In this document: positions 18,482 to 27,511 of the stretch, in pieces
Layout: each line of letters begins with the position of its first letter
Position numbering within the stretch: position 1 is the stretch's first letter
NCBI GenBank assembly: GCA_902608385.1
Contig: CACLNT010000010.1
Coordinates: 1 to 54,361, forward strand
Length of the DNA: 54,361 nucleotides
Reading direction: 5' to 3'
DNA from: an uncultured Pelagibacteraceae bacterium
Lineage (GTDB): Bacteria; Pseudomonadota; Alphaproteobacteria; Pelagibacterales; Pelagibacteraceae
The notes under the pieces: model-generated
The model's database searches: none
The model's input: only the letters and a program-made list of their open reading frames with translations
Told to the model about the DNA's origin: nothing
Made by a program: the position numbers and the translations under genes

Positions 18482-19645
18482 TTACTTGTTAAAAATACCT
18501 TTTTTATCTATATTTTCCCAAGAAAAAGATCCATCTGATTCATAATCTCTTCCAAAATGCCCATAGGCTGCTGTTTTTTGATATATTGGCTTATTTAAAC
18601 CCAACATTTCTCTTATGCCTCTTGGACTTAAATCAAAATTTTCATTAATTAATTTTTCTACATGTTTATTTTTTTCTTCATCATTATCAAAAAGATCGAC
18701 ATAAATAGAAAGAGGCTTGGATACACCTATCGCATACGCAAGTTGAATCAAACATTTATCTGCAATTTTAGAGGCCACAACATTTTTGGCAAGATATCTT
18801 GCGGCATAAGCTGCTGATCTGTCTACTTTTGTTGGGTCTTTTCCCGAAAAAGCTCCACCACCGTGAGGTGCTGCACCTCCATAAGTATCAACAATAATTT
18901 TTCTTCCTGTTAACCCACTATCACCGTCTGGACCTCCTATTACAAAATTACCTGTTGGATTAACATAAATCTCTGTATCATCTAATCCATTTATTAAATT
19001 TTTTGGAATTGATTTTTCAATATAAGGTTTAACAAGATCTCTTACTTGTGATTGATTTATATCAGCTGAATGTTGTGTTGAAATAACAACTGATTTAACA
19101 GATGACGGTTTTCCATCTTTATATTTAATCGTAATTTGACTTTTAGAATCTGGTTCAATATTTTTTAGTTTTCCTGACTTTCTATCTTCTGCCATAAGCC
19201 TTAAAATTTTATGTGAATAATGAATTGGTGCTGGCATTAAAACATCTGTTTCATTACAAGCATAACCAAACATAATTCCCTGATCTCCAGCTCCTTCATC
19301 TTTATTTCCAGATGAGTCTACTCCCATAGCAATATCTGAGGATTGTGAATGAAGATGGCTTTCTATTTTAGTTGCTTCTTTCCAAGTAAAACCTTTTTGA
19401 TCATAGCCGATATCTTTAATACATTCTCTTACCCTTGAAATTAAATCATCTTTATTAATATTTGGACCTCGTGTCTCACCTGCCAAAACAACTTTGTTTG
19501 TAGTTGTCAATGTTTCACATGCCACTCTTGATTGCGGCTCTGAACTTAAATAAGTATCAACAACCATATCTGAAATTCTATCACAAACCTTATCTGGATG
19601 TCCTTCTGAAACTGATTCACTTGTAAACAAATAATCTTTCTTCAT
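18482..19645 (-). CDS. metK: S-adenosylmethionine synthetase
   Basis: MetK makes SAM from methionine and ATP. It is 387 aa. Signature sequences are [14 protein letters not shown] at the N-terminus, the ATP motif [12 protein letters not shown] and the P-loop-like [23 protein letters not shown]. The ATG overlaps the lnt stop (ATGA), so it is the last gene of the tsaB-to-metK run and has no leader of its own in which a SAM riboswitch could sit. A strong terminator hairpin follows. Confidence 0.97.
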   Translation of the reverse strand: MKKDYLFTSESVSEGHPDKVCDRISDMVVDTYLSSEPQSRVACETLTTTNKVVLAGETRGPNINKDDLISRVRECIKDIGYDQKGFTWKEATKIESHLHSQSSDIAMGVDSSGNKDEGAGDQGIMFGYACNETDVLMPAPIHYSHKILRLMAEDRKSGKLKNIEPDSKSQITIKYKDGKPSSVKSVVISTQHSADINQSQVRDLVKPYIEKSIPKNLINGLDDTEIYVNPTGNFVIGGPDGDSGLTGRKIIVDTYGGAAPHGGGAFSGKDPTKVDRSAAYAARYLAKNVVASKIADKCLIQLAYAIGVSKPLSIYVDLFDNDEEKNKHVEKLINENFDLSPRGIREMLGLNKPIYQKTAAYGHFGRDYESDGSFSWENIDKKGIFNK

Positions 19646-21189
19646 TTATTCCCCCATCTTTTGATTAAAAAAATTGTAACAACATAAAATAATAATATAT
19701 AAAAAAATATCTTGTTACCAAATTTTGAAAAAAGAGTCTCATTAAATTTTTTATAATTATTTATTTTAATTACTCCCTTTTTGGTTGACTCTAGCTTAGA
19801 AATTATAATTCCATTACTATCAATATAAGCTGAAATGCCATTATTTGTTGATCTAATTATATTTTTGCCTTCTTCTATAGCTCTAAAAATAGTGTGCGAA
19901 AAATGCTGATGTGGACCTATAGATTCGCCAAACCAACCGTCCTCAGAAATATTAATAATAAAACTGGTTTCATATGGTAATAAGCTAACTTTGCCAGAAT
20001 AAATTATTTCATAACAAATCAAGGGAATAAAATTCAAATCATTAAAACCAAAAGATATGGGTTTTCTTTCATCTCCAGCGCTAAATGATTTATAACCATA
20101 ACCAATTTTTCTGAATCCAAATTTTTTAAAAAAATTTTCAAAAGGTAGAAATTCACCGAAAGGAACTAGCTTAATTTTATTATATTCACTTATTAAATTT
20201 AATTTATTATCTAAAACAACCATTGAATTATATACTTTAGAAGAATTCTCTATTTTTTTTTCAATATTTATTCCCATTATAATTTTATGTTTTTCTGAAT
20301 ATTTTTTTGTAAATATCTCTTTAAAGTTTTTTAATTGATCAAGATTAACCCCTGCCAAAGCACCTTCAGGAAAAACAAAAATAGTGTTCTGTAAAGCGTT
20401 AGGATTACTCAGCTCAATCAATTCTTCAATTATTATAGCTTCATTGTCAGTCTGAAAAAATCTATTAATAGATATTTTTGGAGAGATTACCTTTATTTTA
20501 AAATCTTTAAGCTCTAAGTATAATTTTTTATCGTTTTTTATTTTTATATGTCCGTAAAAACCATTACAAATTAATATAAATAGCAAAAGGAAAATTACTA
20601 ATATTTTGAATTTTATTTCTTTTTTGAAAAAAATTAAAAAAGGTAATGAAAAAACAGTTATAGATATTAAATTAAAAGAATAGGTTCCAATTAGTGAAAG
20701 TACTTGTATAGAATTTAAATAGTTCACCCAACTATAAGCAATCATATTCCAAGGAAAACCTCCTAAAATAAAACCTCTAATAAATTCAATTACAGAAAAA
20801 GTTGTTGCAAAAATTAAGACTGTTGAAAAATTTTTTCCCAAATAAAAAAATGAACAAATTAAAGTAGTAAAACCATAAAAAATACCTAGAAATAAAGGAA
20901 TAATAATTAATGCAAAAGGAATTAAAGGTTTAAAAATTTCTTCAAATGTAAGGGCATTGACTATCCAATAAAGATTTGAAACGAAATAACCAAAACCATA
21001 TAACCAACCTATTTTAAATGAAATCCACTTTGATTTCTCAAAATTATAAATCAGCAAAAATAATAAAAATGGAAATGTAATAAAATTTATTATTAAAAAA
21101 TTATAAGGTGGCAAACTAAATGATGTAAATACACCTAAAAAAAAAGGCGCTATATATATAAAAAGTTTATGAGTTAATATTGATTTCAA
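19642..21189 (-). CDS. lnt: Apolipoprotein N-acyltransferase
   Basis: Lnt adds the third acyl chain to lipoproteins in the inner membrane. It is 515 aa with about six N-terminal transmembrane helices (to residue 210), then a periplasmic nitrilase-like domain. The catalytic triad is Glu275 (FPEGA), Lys338 ([15 protein letters not shown]) and Cys392 (PLICYEIIY), spaced as in E. coli. A last helix ([16 protein letters not shown]) closes the protein. The start is TTG overlapping the ybeY stop (TTGA). It would act on lipoproteins such as those encoded at 32.4, 45.6 and 48.8 kb. Confidence 0.95.
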   Translation of the reverse strand: MKSILTHKLFIYIAPFFLGVFTSFSLPPYNFLIINFITFPFLLFLLIYNFEKSKWISFKIGWLYGFGYFVSNLYWIVNALTFEEIFKPLIPFALIIIPLFLGIFYGFTTLICSFFYLGKNFSTVLIFATTFSVIEFIRGFILGGFPWNMIAYSWVNYLNSIQVLSLIGTYSFNLISITVFSLPFLIFFKKEIKFKILVIFLLLFILICNGFYGHIKIKNDKKLYLELKDFKIKVISPKISINRFFQTDNEAIIIEELIELSNPNALQNTIFVFPEGALAGVNLDQLKNFKEIFTKKYSEKHKIIMGINIEKKIENSSKVYNSMVVLDNKLNLISEYNKIKLVPFGEFLPFENFFKKFGFRKIGYGYKSFSAGDERKPISFGFNDLNFIPLICYEIIYSGKVSLLPYETSFIINISEDGWFGESIGPHQHFSHTIFRAIEEGKNIIRSTNNGISAYIDSNGIIISKLESTKKGVIKINNYKKFNETLFSKFGNKIFFYILLFYVVTIFLIKRWGNK

Positions 21190-21632
21190 TTTTTTTTATA
21201 AAAATAATTTATTATTAAATTTTCTTTTTTATTCATTTTTTTGAAATTTTTTATTTTTTTATGATCATATCCAAGTAAATGTAAATATCCATGTATCCAT
21301 GTTTTATCAAATTCTATAAAAAAATTTGACTTGGCTGATCTCTTATCAATAATTTCATAACTTATGGCAACATCACCTAAATATGAATTTTTATTAACTT
21401 TATAATTAAATGGAAATGCAAGAACATCAGTTGTTGTTGTTTTTTTTCTAAATTCACTATTTAAACTTTTCATCTTTTTATTGTTTGTAAGAAGAAGAGT
21501 AAACTCGTGCATTTTATTTTTAAAAAAACTTAATTGAGAAAGTATTTTCAGTCTTTTTTGAATATAGTTATTTGGTTTTTTTATTTTTTTTTTCCAAATA
21601 GGATTATCTAAAACTACATTGGCTTTAATCAT
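21186..21632 (-). CDS. ybeY: Endoribonuclease YbeY
   Basis: YbeY is a single-strand-specific metallo-endoribonuclease in 16S rRNA maturation and ribosome quality control. It is 148 aa. The zinc site H114-x3-H118-x5-H124 is seen in WIHGYLHLLGYDHKK, and TTTTDVLAFPF is the conserved central block. It overlaps phoH by 8 bp and lnt by 4 bp. The corC-like transporter gene often found between ybeY and lnt is absent. Confidence 0.94.
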   Translation of the reverse strand: MIKANVVLDNPIWKKKIKKPNNYIQKRLKILSQLSFFKNKMHEFTLLLTNNKKMKSLNSEFRKKTTTTDVLAFPFNYKVNKNSYLGDVAISYEIIDKRSAKSNFFIEFDKTWIHGYLHLLGYDHKKIKNFKKMNKKENLIINYFYKKN

Positions 21633-22632
21633 TACTTTGATCTGAATAAGCCTTAACTATCTTCGATATTAAAGGATGTCTGACTACATCAGTATGATCA
21701 AAATCAACAACAGAAATTTCTCTCATATGACCTAACAGTTTTTTTGATCGATTAAGTCCCGATAAAGATTTATTTGGTAAATCAATTTGTGAAGGATCTC
21801 CATTAATAACGATTTTTGAATTTTCTCCAATTCTAGTTAAAAACATTTTTATTTGAGTATCTGTTGCGTTTTGAGCTTCATCTAAAATTGCAAAAGAATT
21901 CTTTAATGTTCTCCCTCTCATAAAAGCAAGAGGTGCAATTTCAATATCTCCTATTTCAATTCTTTTTTGTATTTTTTCAAAATCTAAAAGATCATAAAGA
22001 GAATCGTATAATGGTCTAAGATATGGGTCAACTTTTTCACGCATATCACCTGGCAAAAAACCCAATCTTTCTCCTGCCTCAACAGCTGGTCTTGATAAGA
22101 TTATTCTTTCAATTTTTTTATCAAGCAACATTGTCAAAGCAACTGCAACTGCCAAAAACGTTTTTCCAGTACCAGCTGGACCTGTTGATATTATTATTTC
22201 ACTTTCTTTAAGTGATCTTACATATTTTTTTTGTTTTTCTGATCTTGGAATTACAGATTTTTTTGGAGTCTTAATAATATATTCAATATTTTTTCCTGAA
22301 TTATTTATTTTTTCATCAATCATAAATTTATTTACAGATGAAATTATATCCTTTTTTTCAATTGCTCCATTAATAATAAACTGTTCAGCCAAAAATCTGA
22401 TTGCATTTTTAATTAATTCATTTTTTTTTTGATCACTTTTAATTAAAATTGAATTTCCTCTTGAAGATATGTTTGCTTTAGTGATTTTTTCTAATTCTCT
22501 TAAATTATCATTAAATTCACCAACAACACCCAATAAAAGATCATTATTTTGAAAAATAACACTCAGAGTACCATTGTCAGAATAAACAAATTTTAAATTA
22601 GAAACTATTTTTTTTGGAGAAATTTTGCTCAA
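21625..22632 (-). CDS. ybeZ: PhoH-like ATPase (YbeZ)
   Basis: This is a PhoH-family P-loop ATPase associated with YbeY in RNA metabolism. It is 335 aa. The Walker A motif is GPAGTGKT at 151-158 and the Walker B-like FAILDEAQN follows, with SRPAVEAGERLGFLPGDMREKVDPY between. The N-terminal part is a KH-like domain. The only reasonable start is TTG, 1 bp after miaB, giving MSKISPKKIV. The miaB-ybeZ-ybeY-lnt order matches E. coli and many alphaproteobacteria. Confidence 0.94.
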   Translation of the reverse strand: MSKISPKKIVSNLKFVYSDNGTLSVIFQNNDLLLGVVGEFNDNLRELEKITKANISSRGNSILIKSDQKKNELIKNAIRFLAEQFIINGAIEKKDIISSVNKFMIDEKINNSGKNIEYIIKTPKKSVIPRSEKQKKYVRSLKESEIIISTGPAGTGKTFLAVAVALTMLLDKKIERIILSRPAVEAGERLGFLPGDMREKVDPYLRPLYDSLYDLLDFEKIQKRIEIGDIEIAPLAFMRGRTLKNSFAILDEAQNATDTQIKMFLTRIGENSKIVINGDPSQIDLPNKSLSGLNRSKKLLGHMREISVVDFDHTDVVRHPLISKIVKAYSDQSND

Positions 22633-22633
22633 A

Positions 22634-23971
22634 TTATGCAGCTTTCATAGCTTTATTATTTTTTATTTTTCCAAATAAACTATTTTGATTGGTATTTTCT
22701 ATTTTAACTTTAATGATTTTTCCAATATTACTTTTATTTCCTACAAATATTACTGAATTATTAAATTCATTTCTGCCAAACAATTTAAACTGATTTTGCA
22801 TTCTATTTTCTACCAATACTTCAACTGACTTCCCTTCAAAAGATCTATTTTTATTTATTTGATAATTAAATAATTCTTTTTGAATTTCATTTAGTCTTTC
22901 TTTGGATGTCTCATTATCTATTAATTTTAATTTAGCTGCTTTGGTTCCTGGACGAGGACTAAATATAAATGAATAAGAATTTATAAATTTAATTTTTTTA
23001 ACTAAATTTAATGTATCACTAAAATCATCATTTGTTTCACCCGGATAAGAAATAATAAAATCACTTGAAAATTCTATTTTGGGATTTATTTTTTTAAGTC
23101 TTTCATAGATATTTAGATAGTCTTCAACTGAATGTTTTCTATTCATAAGTTTTAATATTTTGTTTGAGCCACTTTGAATAGGCAAGTGAACCAAAGGCAT
23201 TAATTTTTTATTATTTGAATAACAATCAATTAAATCATCTGTCATATCTCTTGGATGTGAAGTCGTATATCTTATTCTCTTAAGCTCAGAATATTTTTCA
23301 AGCTCATTAATTAAATTAGAAATTCTGTATTCTTTTGAATTTTCAAAATATGAATAAGCATTAACATTTTGACCTAATAAAGTAATTTCCTTAGCACCAT
23401 TATTAATTAAAATTTCAGCTTCATTTAATATTTTTTTTATTGGTCTAGAATATTCTGGACCTCTAGTAAACGGTACTACACAAAAATGACAAAATTTGTC
23501 ACAACCTTCTTGAATAGTTAAAAAGGAAGAAACTTTATTACCTTTATTTTCTATTTTATCAAAATATTCAAATTTAGAAATTGTATCAAATTCTGTTTCT
23601 TCATTTTGAGTATTTGGTGCTAATTTTTTTAATAATTCATTAATTTTGTGATAAGACTGAGGTCCAATTACAATATCAATGTAAGGTTCTCTTTTTAACA
23701 TTTCTTGATTTTCTGCTTGTGCCACACAACCTGCAACAATCATAATTGGTTTTTTTTTTTTTCTATAAATTTTTTTTATCCTACCAATTTCATGATAAAC
23801 TTTTTCTTTTGCCTTATCTCTTATATGGCAAGTATTTAAAATATAACAGTCTGCATTTTTTTGATCATCAGTTTTTTTAAAACCATTTTTTTTTACTGAA
23901 TCATATATACGATCAGAATCGTATTCATTCATTTGACAACCAAATGTTTTAATAAATATTTTTTTTTCCAT
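22634..23971 (-). CDS. miaB: tRNA-2-methylthio-N6-dimethylallyladenosine synthase
   Basis: This radical-SAM methylthiotransferase acts on i6A37 of tRNAs. It is 445 aa. The N-terminal UPF0004 domain binds the auxiliary 4Fe-4S cluster through C12, C48 and C82 (FGCQMNEYDSDR, NTCHIRDKA, AGCVAQ). The radical-SAM cluster is C157-x3-C161-x2-C164 in EGCDKFCHFCVVPFTRG. A C-terminal TRAM domain spans roughly 375-440. It lies 3 bp after fur and 1 bp before ybeZ. Confidence 0.96.
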   Translation of the reverse strand: MEKKIFIKTFGCQMNEYDSDRIYDSVKKNGFKKTDDQKNADCYILNTCHIRDKAKEKVYHEIGRIKKIYRKKKKPIMIVAGCVAQAENQEMLKREPYIDIVIGPQSYHKINELLKKLAPNTQNEETEFDTISKFEYFDKIENKGNKVSSFLTIQEGCDKFCHFCVVPFTRGPEYSRPIKKILNEAEILINNGAKEITLLGQNVNAYSYFENSKEYRISNLINELEKYSELKRIRYTTSHPRDMTDDLIDCYSNNKKLMPLVHLPIQSGSNKILKLMNRKHSVEDYLNIYERLKKINPKIEFSSDFIISYPGETNDDFSDTLNLVKKIKFINSYSFIFSPRPGTKAAKLKLIDNETSKERLNEIQKELFNYQINKNRSFEGKSVEVLVENRMQNQFKLFGRNEFNNSVIFVGNKSNIGKIIKVKIENTNQNSLFGKIKNNKAMKAA

Positions 23972-23974
23972 TAA

Positions 23975-24385
23975 TTAAGATTTTTTCTTAACCCCATATA
24001 ATTCTAACTTATGATCTACTAAATCATAACCATATTTTTCAGCTACTTTTTTTTGGAGTTTCTCTATTTCTTCATCAACAAATTCAATAATTTCTCCAGA
24101 CTTCACGTCTATTAAATGATCATGATGACTTTCATTCAACTCTTCATAACGTGCTTTGCCACCTTTAAATTCATGTTTGGTTAATATTCCAGATTCTTCA
24201 AATAATTTTACAGTCCGGTAAACTGTTGCAATACTAATTTTTGAATCAATTTTAGAAACTCTATTATAAAGTTCATCAACATTAGGATGATCATTTGCAT
24301 CTGACATTACTTTTGCAATAATTTTTCTTTGATCTGTAAGCTTCACTCCTTTTGCTATACATTTCTGTTCAATAGTTTCTGACAT
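23975..24385 (-). CDS. fur: Ferric/manganese uptake regulator family (Fur/Mur)
   Basis: This is a 136-aa metal-dependent repressor. The winged helix has KLTDQRKIIAKVM and ISIATVYRTVKLFEESGIL; the metal domain has ESHHDHLIDVKSGEIIEF and DHKLELYG. The CxxC structural zinc motif of enterobacterial Fur is absent (LIDVKSG in its place), as in alphaproteobacterial Fur/Mur proteins, which often respond mainly to manganese. It is one of two Fur-superfamily regulators in the window, with Irr. Genes flank it tightly on the same strand (8 bp after tsaB, 3 bp before miaB). Confidence 0.92.
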   Translation of the reverse strand: MSETIEQKCIAKGVKLTDQRKIIAKVMSDANDHPNVDELYNRVSKIDSKISIATVYRTVKLFEESGILTKHEFKGGKARYEELNESHHDHLIDVKSGEIIEFVDEEIEKLQKKVAEKYGYDLVDHKLELYGVKKKS

Positions 24386-24393
24386 GGTTTATT

Positions 24394-24780
24394 TTAGCTT
24401 AAATAAAGAGGTTTAATCAAATTTTTTTTAATTTTATATTTATCACATAAAACGGGGACATCTTCGTATTTAACATTAGCAGATTTATTAAAATCAAGAA
24501 AACTAAAACAATAATAATCTATTTTTTGTGTCAAAAACAAACCTTTAACAATTGAAATAGAATTTCTTATACCAGCAAAGCTTCCTGGTCCTCTGTTTAC
24601 GTAAATTTTATCTATTTTCTTAATAGAAGTTTTATTTTTATTTAAAAAATCATTAATTAAAATAATAAGTTTTTCAAAATTACTTTTGCTATTCTCATGA
24701 CTACAGGTATAAATATTTTTATTAATAATGAGTGATAAAAAAATTTTATTTGTAGCTGCATCTATAATTAATTTATTCAT
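24394..24780 (-). CDS. tsaB: Short TsaB-like tRNA threonylcarbamoyladenosine protein
   Basis: TsaB is the inactive partner of TsaD in making t6A37 of tRNA. The frame gives 128 aa from ATG 24780: LIIDAATNKIFLSLI is the N-terminal ASKHA strand motif and VNRGPGSFAGIRNSISIVKGL the conserved GPGSFTGLR block. Bacterial TsaB is usually about 210-230 aa, so most of the second lobe is missing here. The N-terminal half that makes the TsaD/TsaE contacts is kept. The start lies inside the divergent deacetylase gene (53-bp overlap). A longer frame to 24831 is rejected because the motif begins at 24780. Confidence 0.85.
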   Translation of the reverse strand: MNKLIIDAATNKIFLSLIINKNIYTCSHENSKSNFEKLIILINDFLNKNKTSIKKIDKIYVNRGPGSFAGIRNSISIVKGLFLTQKIDYYCFSFLDFNKSANVKYEDVPVLCDKYKIKKNLIKPLYLS

Positions 24781-25789
24781 AATTATAATATTATTAAATT
24801 CTAATTCTAAGGCAGAAGAAAATAATATCAAATACTATTCTAATGACATGGGCACACTTGTCTTAATGTATCATAGATTTAATGAAAACAAATATCCTTC
24901 TACCAATATTCAAATGGACATTTTTAAAGAACAAATAGAAATTATAAAAGATAACAAATACAATTTTTATGATCCAAAAGAATTTAGTTTAAATTTCAAA
25001 ATACCAAAAAGAGAGAAAAAAATCTTAATTACCATTGATGATGGATTTAGCTCCTTTTATAAAAATGCATGGCCCTTTTTGAAAGAAAACCAAATACCTT
25101 TTATTTTATTTATATCAACAGAAGCTGTTGGAAATTTTGGTTATATGAATTGGGATGAAATAAAAGAAATTGAAAAAGAAAAATTTGCATATATTGGTAA
25201 TCATTCTCATTCTCATGATTATTTGGTTAATTTTGAAGAACAAAAGTTTTTAAATGATATTAATGAATCAATAAAAATTTTCAAAAAACAACTTGGCTAT
25301 AATCCTATATTTTTTTCTTACCCATTTGGTGAGTATAGTAATTTTATTAAAGATTATATTTTGCAAAATTTTAAATTTTCTTTTGGACAACATTCTGGAG
25401 TAATAGATGTAAATAAAGATATTTTTGAATTACCTCGATTTCCAATAAATGAAAAATATGGTGATCTGGAAAGATTCAAATTTCTAATTAATTTACAACC
25501 TTTGCAATTTAAAAAACTGCTTCCAATTGAAAAATATGTAAAAAATAAAAACAACCCGCCAGACTTCTCTGTTGAATTTTTTAAAGATCAAAAAAATATT
25601 AAAAATATTAATTGTTTTTCTGATGAAGGTAATAAATGGGAAAAATCTAATACATCTATTAGTAATAATGTTTTGAAAATTAAATTTAGAGATAAATTTT
25701 TATTTCGTAGAGGAAGAATAAATTGTTCGTTAAATGATAATGGTATTTGGAGATGGTTCGGTATTCAATTTTCTGTAAAGGCTGATTAA
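24728..25789 (+). CDS. Secreted/membrane-anchored polysaccharide deacetylase
   Basis: This is a NodB-fold carbohydrate esterase (family CE4 type) expected to deacetylate a polysaccharide outside the cytoplasm. It is 353 aa. The N-terminal signal or anchor is FVAASIINLFIIIILL. The catalytic base and metal Asp are in ITIDDGF (D104-D105), and the metal histidines H159 and H163 are in GNHSHSHDYL. FSYPFGEYS is motif 3. Residues about 240-353 form an extra C-terminal region of unknown role. The start ATG lies inside tsaB on the other strand, and no internal start would keep the signal sequence. It is convergent with the Bax-like gene, overlapping by 4 bp. Confidence 0.85.
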   Translation: MSDKKILFVAASIINLFIIIILLNSNSKAEENNIKYYSNDMGTLVLMYHRFNENKYPSTNIQMDIFKEQIEIIKDNKYNFYDPKEFSLNFKIPKREKKILITIDDGFSSFYKNAWPFLKENQIPFILFISTEAVGNFGYMNWDEIKEIEKEKFAYIGNHSHSHDYLVNFEEQKFLNDINESIKIFKKQLGYNPIFFSYPFGEYSNFIKDYILQNFKFSFGQHSGVIDVNKDIFELPRFPINEKYGDLERFKFLINLQPLQFKKLLPIEKYVKNKNNPPDFSVEFFKDQKNIKNINCFSDEGNKWEKSNTSISNNVLKIKFRDKFLFRRGRINCSLNDNGIWRWFGIQFSVKAD

Positions 25790-26919
25790 ATAAGATTCTT
25801 CAATTGAATACTAGATGGAAGTAACTTAACATCATCAAAATCTGTTAAATTATTTTGTTTAATTATTTGTTTTATAATTTTTACATATTCCTTTCCAGTT
25901 TCTGCATATCTGTCTAAATAAGTTGCAAGAATTATACCATCTAAATTTCTTCTATTATCTCTTAACTCGGCTCTTGCCATTCTAAATTCTTTATAACCTG
26001 AATGAGTATTTAAATTTCTCTGATATGCTCTTATTGATGATTTTAAAATTTTGAACTTCATAACTTTATGAGTAGCATCATTATCTGCATCGGCTGGTTT
26101 TATTCCTTCTCCAGACCAAGTCCACTGACCAAATAAAGCATTTCCTTCTAATGCAAATCTTGATGTTCCCCAGCCAGTTTCTTTTGCAGCTTGAGCTATA
26201 ACTAAAGATACAGGAATTGTGTCCATTCTCACTTTCAAAGTAGATAAGTCTTTATTAAGAACTCCATATTGCTTAAATTTTTGATTTAACCATTTATTTT
26301 CAGAATTAGAATTATGATTTTTATTTAATATGGTAAATAATTTTTTGCGATCTAATTTAATTCTATTATTTTCCTCAATAATCAAAGGTAAAATAATTTG
26401 TATAAACAAATTTTTTCTTTTTTTGGTACTTTCAATCATTTTCATTTCGTTGGGAAGAAGTGAAAGCTTAACTGGTTTTACAAGTTTTGTTTTTCTTACA
26501 TCTTTTAAATTATAATTAGTTTCTTTAAATAATTGCTGAATTGTTGAAGCGCTTAATCTTACTGTATCACTGGGCAAATCATCAAAATTAAATACATCAT
26601 CAAATAAGTTTCTTAAGTTAAGACCTTCATCTACCTTAGAGGATTTTTTTAAAGTTTCTCCATCCAAAACTCTTTCAAAATTACTTTTAGAATTATTTTC
26701 AATTTCTTTTGAAGCAGTCAAAGTATTTTTTTTAAACTCAATAATTGCAGGAAGAAAAAAAGAAAAAATAATAATAGCAAAACTACATAGAGCAGTTAAA
26801 TATAAACTTTTTAATTCTCCGCTAAAAAAAGTTATTTTTTTTTTTTTAATTACAATAAGGCCTTTACTTAACAAAAATTCTTTAATTTGATTTAGCTTTA
26901 ATGCTTTCTTTTTGCTCAT
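25786..26919 (-). CDS. Bax-like glucosaminidase-domain protein
   Basis: This is a 377-aa inner-membrane-anchored protein with one N-terminal helix (SLYLTALCSFAIIIFSFFL) after a Lys-rich cytoplasmic segment. The C-terminal domain (about 215-350) is the Bax/FlgJ-type N-acetylglucosaminidase fold: SLVIAQAAKETGWGTSRFA with the catalytic Glu, then GNALFGQWTW and AYQRNLNTHSGYKEFR. It probably cleaves peptidoglycan. The middle region (60-200) is not recognised. It lies about 30 bp after nfu on the same strand and converges on a deacetylase, a possible envelope-remodelling pair. Confidence 0.85.
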   Translation of the reverse strand: MSKKKALKLNQIKEFLLSKGLIVIKKKKITFFSGELKSLYLTALCSFAIIIFSFFLPAIIEFKKNTLTASKEIENNSKSNFERVLDGETLKKSSKVDEGLNLRNLFDDVFNFDDLPSDTVRLSASTIQQLFKETNYNLKDVRKTKLVKPVKLSLLPNEMKMIESTKKRKNLFIQIILPLIIEENNRIKLDRKKLFTILNKNHNSNSENKWLNQKFKQYGVLNKDLSTLKVRMDTIPVSLVIAQAAKETGWGTSRFALEGNALFGQWTWSGEGIKPADADNDATHKVMKFKILKSSIRAYQRNLNTHSGYKEFRMARAELRDNRRNLDGIILATYLDRYAETGKEYVKIIKQIIKQNNLTDFDDVKLLPSSIQLKNLI

Positions 26920-26949
26920 TATTTACCTATACATTATATAATTATAATT

Positions 26950-27492
26950 TCAAACTGAGATAACCTCTTTTACTTCAGGAATATAGTGCCGCAAAAGATT
27001 TTGAACACCTTGTTTTAAAGTAACTATTGAACTTGGACAGCCAGAACAGCTTCCTTGAAGCTCCACTGTAACCACACCATTTTTAAATTCTTTGAATTTT
27101 ATATCTCCACCATCTCTTGCAACTGCAGGCTTTATTTTTTCATCTAAAATTTTTATTATTTTTTTTTCTATTTCGCTAAAATCATTTTGTTTTTCATTAT
27201 CTAATTTTTTATCAATAATAAATTCTTTTCCATCGGCGTAATACTCATTAATAAATGAAATCACAATATGTTTTAATTCTTCCCAGTTTATATTTTCATT
27301 TTTATTTACTGATAAAAAATCTTTTCCTAGAAAAATTCCTGTTACACCATTTATTGAAAGTATATTTCTTATCAAATCATTATGAACTTCATCTTTGTTA
27401 TTAATCTCAAATGATCCAGAATTAGAAACTAATTTGCCTGGAATAAATTTAAGTGAATTTGGGTTTGGTGTTTTCTGAGTCTGAACAAACAT
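26950..27492 (-). CDS. nfuA: NfuA/Nfu-type iron-sulfur cluster scaffold/carrier
   Basis: This Fe-S carrier delivers clusters to apo-proteins. It is 180 aa. The N-terminal Nfu-N domain (QTQKTPNPNSLKFIPG, then VTGIFLGKDFLSV) is the type shared with mitochondria and alphaproteobacteria. The C-terminal NifU-like domain has VARDGGDIKF and the cluster-binding GSCSGCPSS (CxxC). It lies 19 bp downstream of trpS. Likely clients encoded here include MiaB and Nth. Confidence 0.94.
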   Translation of the reverse strand: MFVQTQKTPNPNSLKFIPGKLVSNSGSFEINNKDEVHNDLIRNILSINGVTGIFLGKDFLSVNKNENINWEELKHIVISFINEYYADGKEFIIDKKLDNEKQNDFSEIEKKIIKILDEKIKPAVARDGGDIKFKEFKNGVVTVELQGSCSGCPSSIVTLKQGVQNLLRHYIPEVKEVISV

Positions 27493-27511
27493 ATTTTCCT
27501 TATATAATAAC

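Noticed and set aside
18482..19645. SAM riboswitch before metK
   Set aside because: metK overlaps lnt by 4 bp, so there is no leader region that could hold one.
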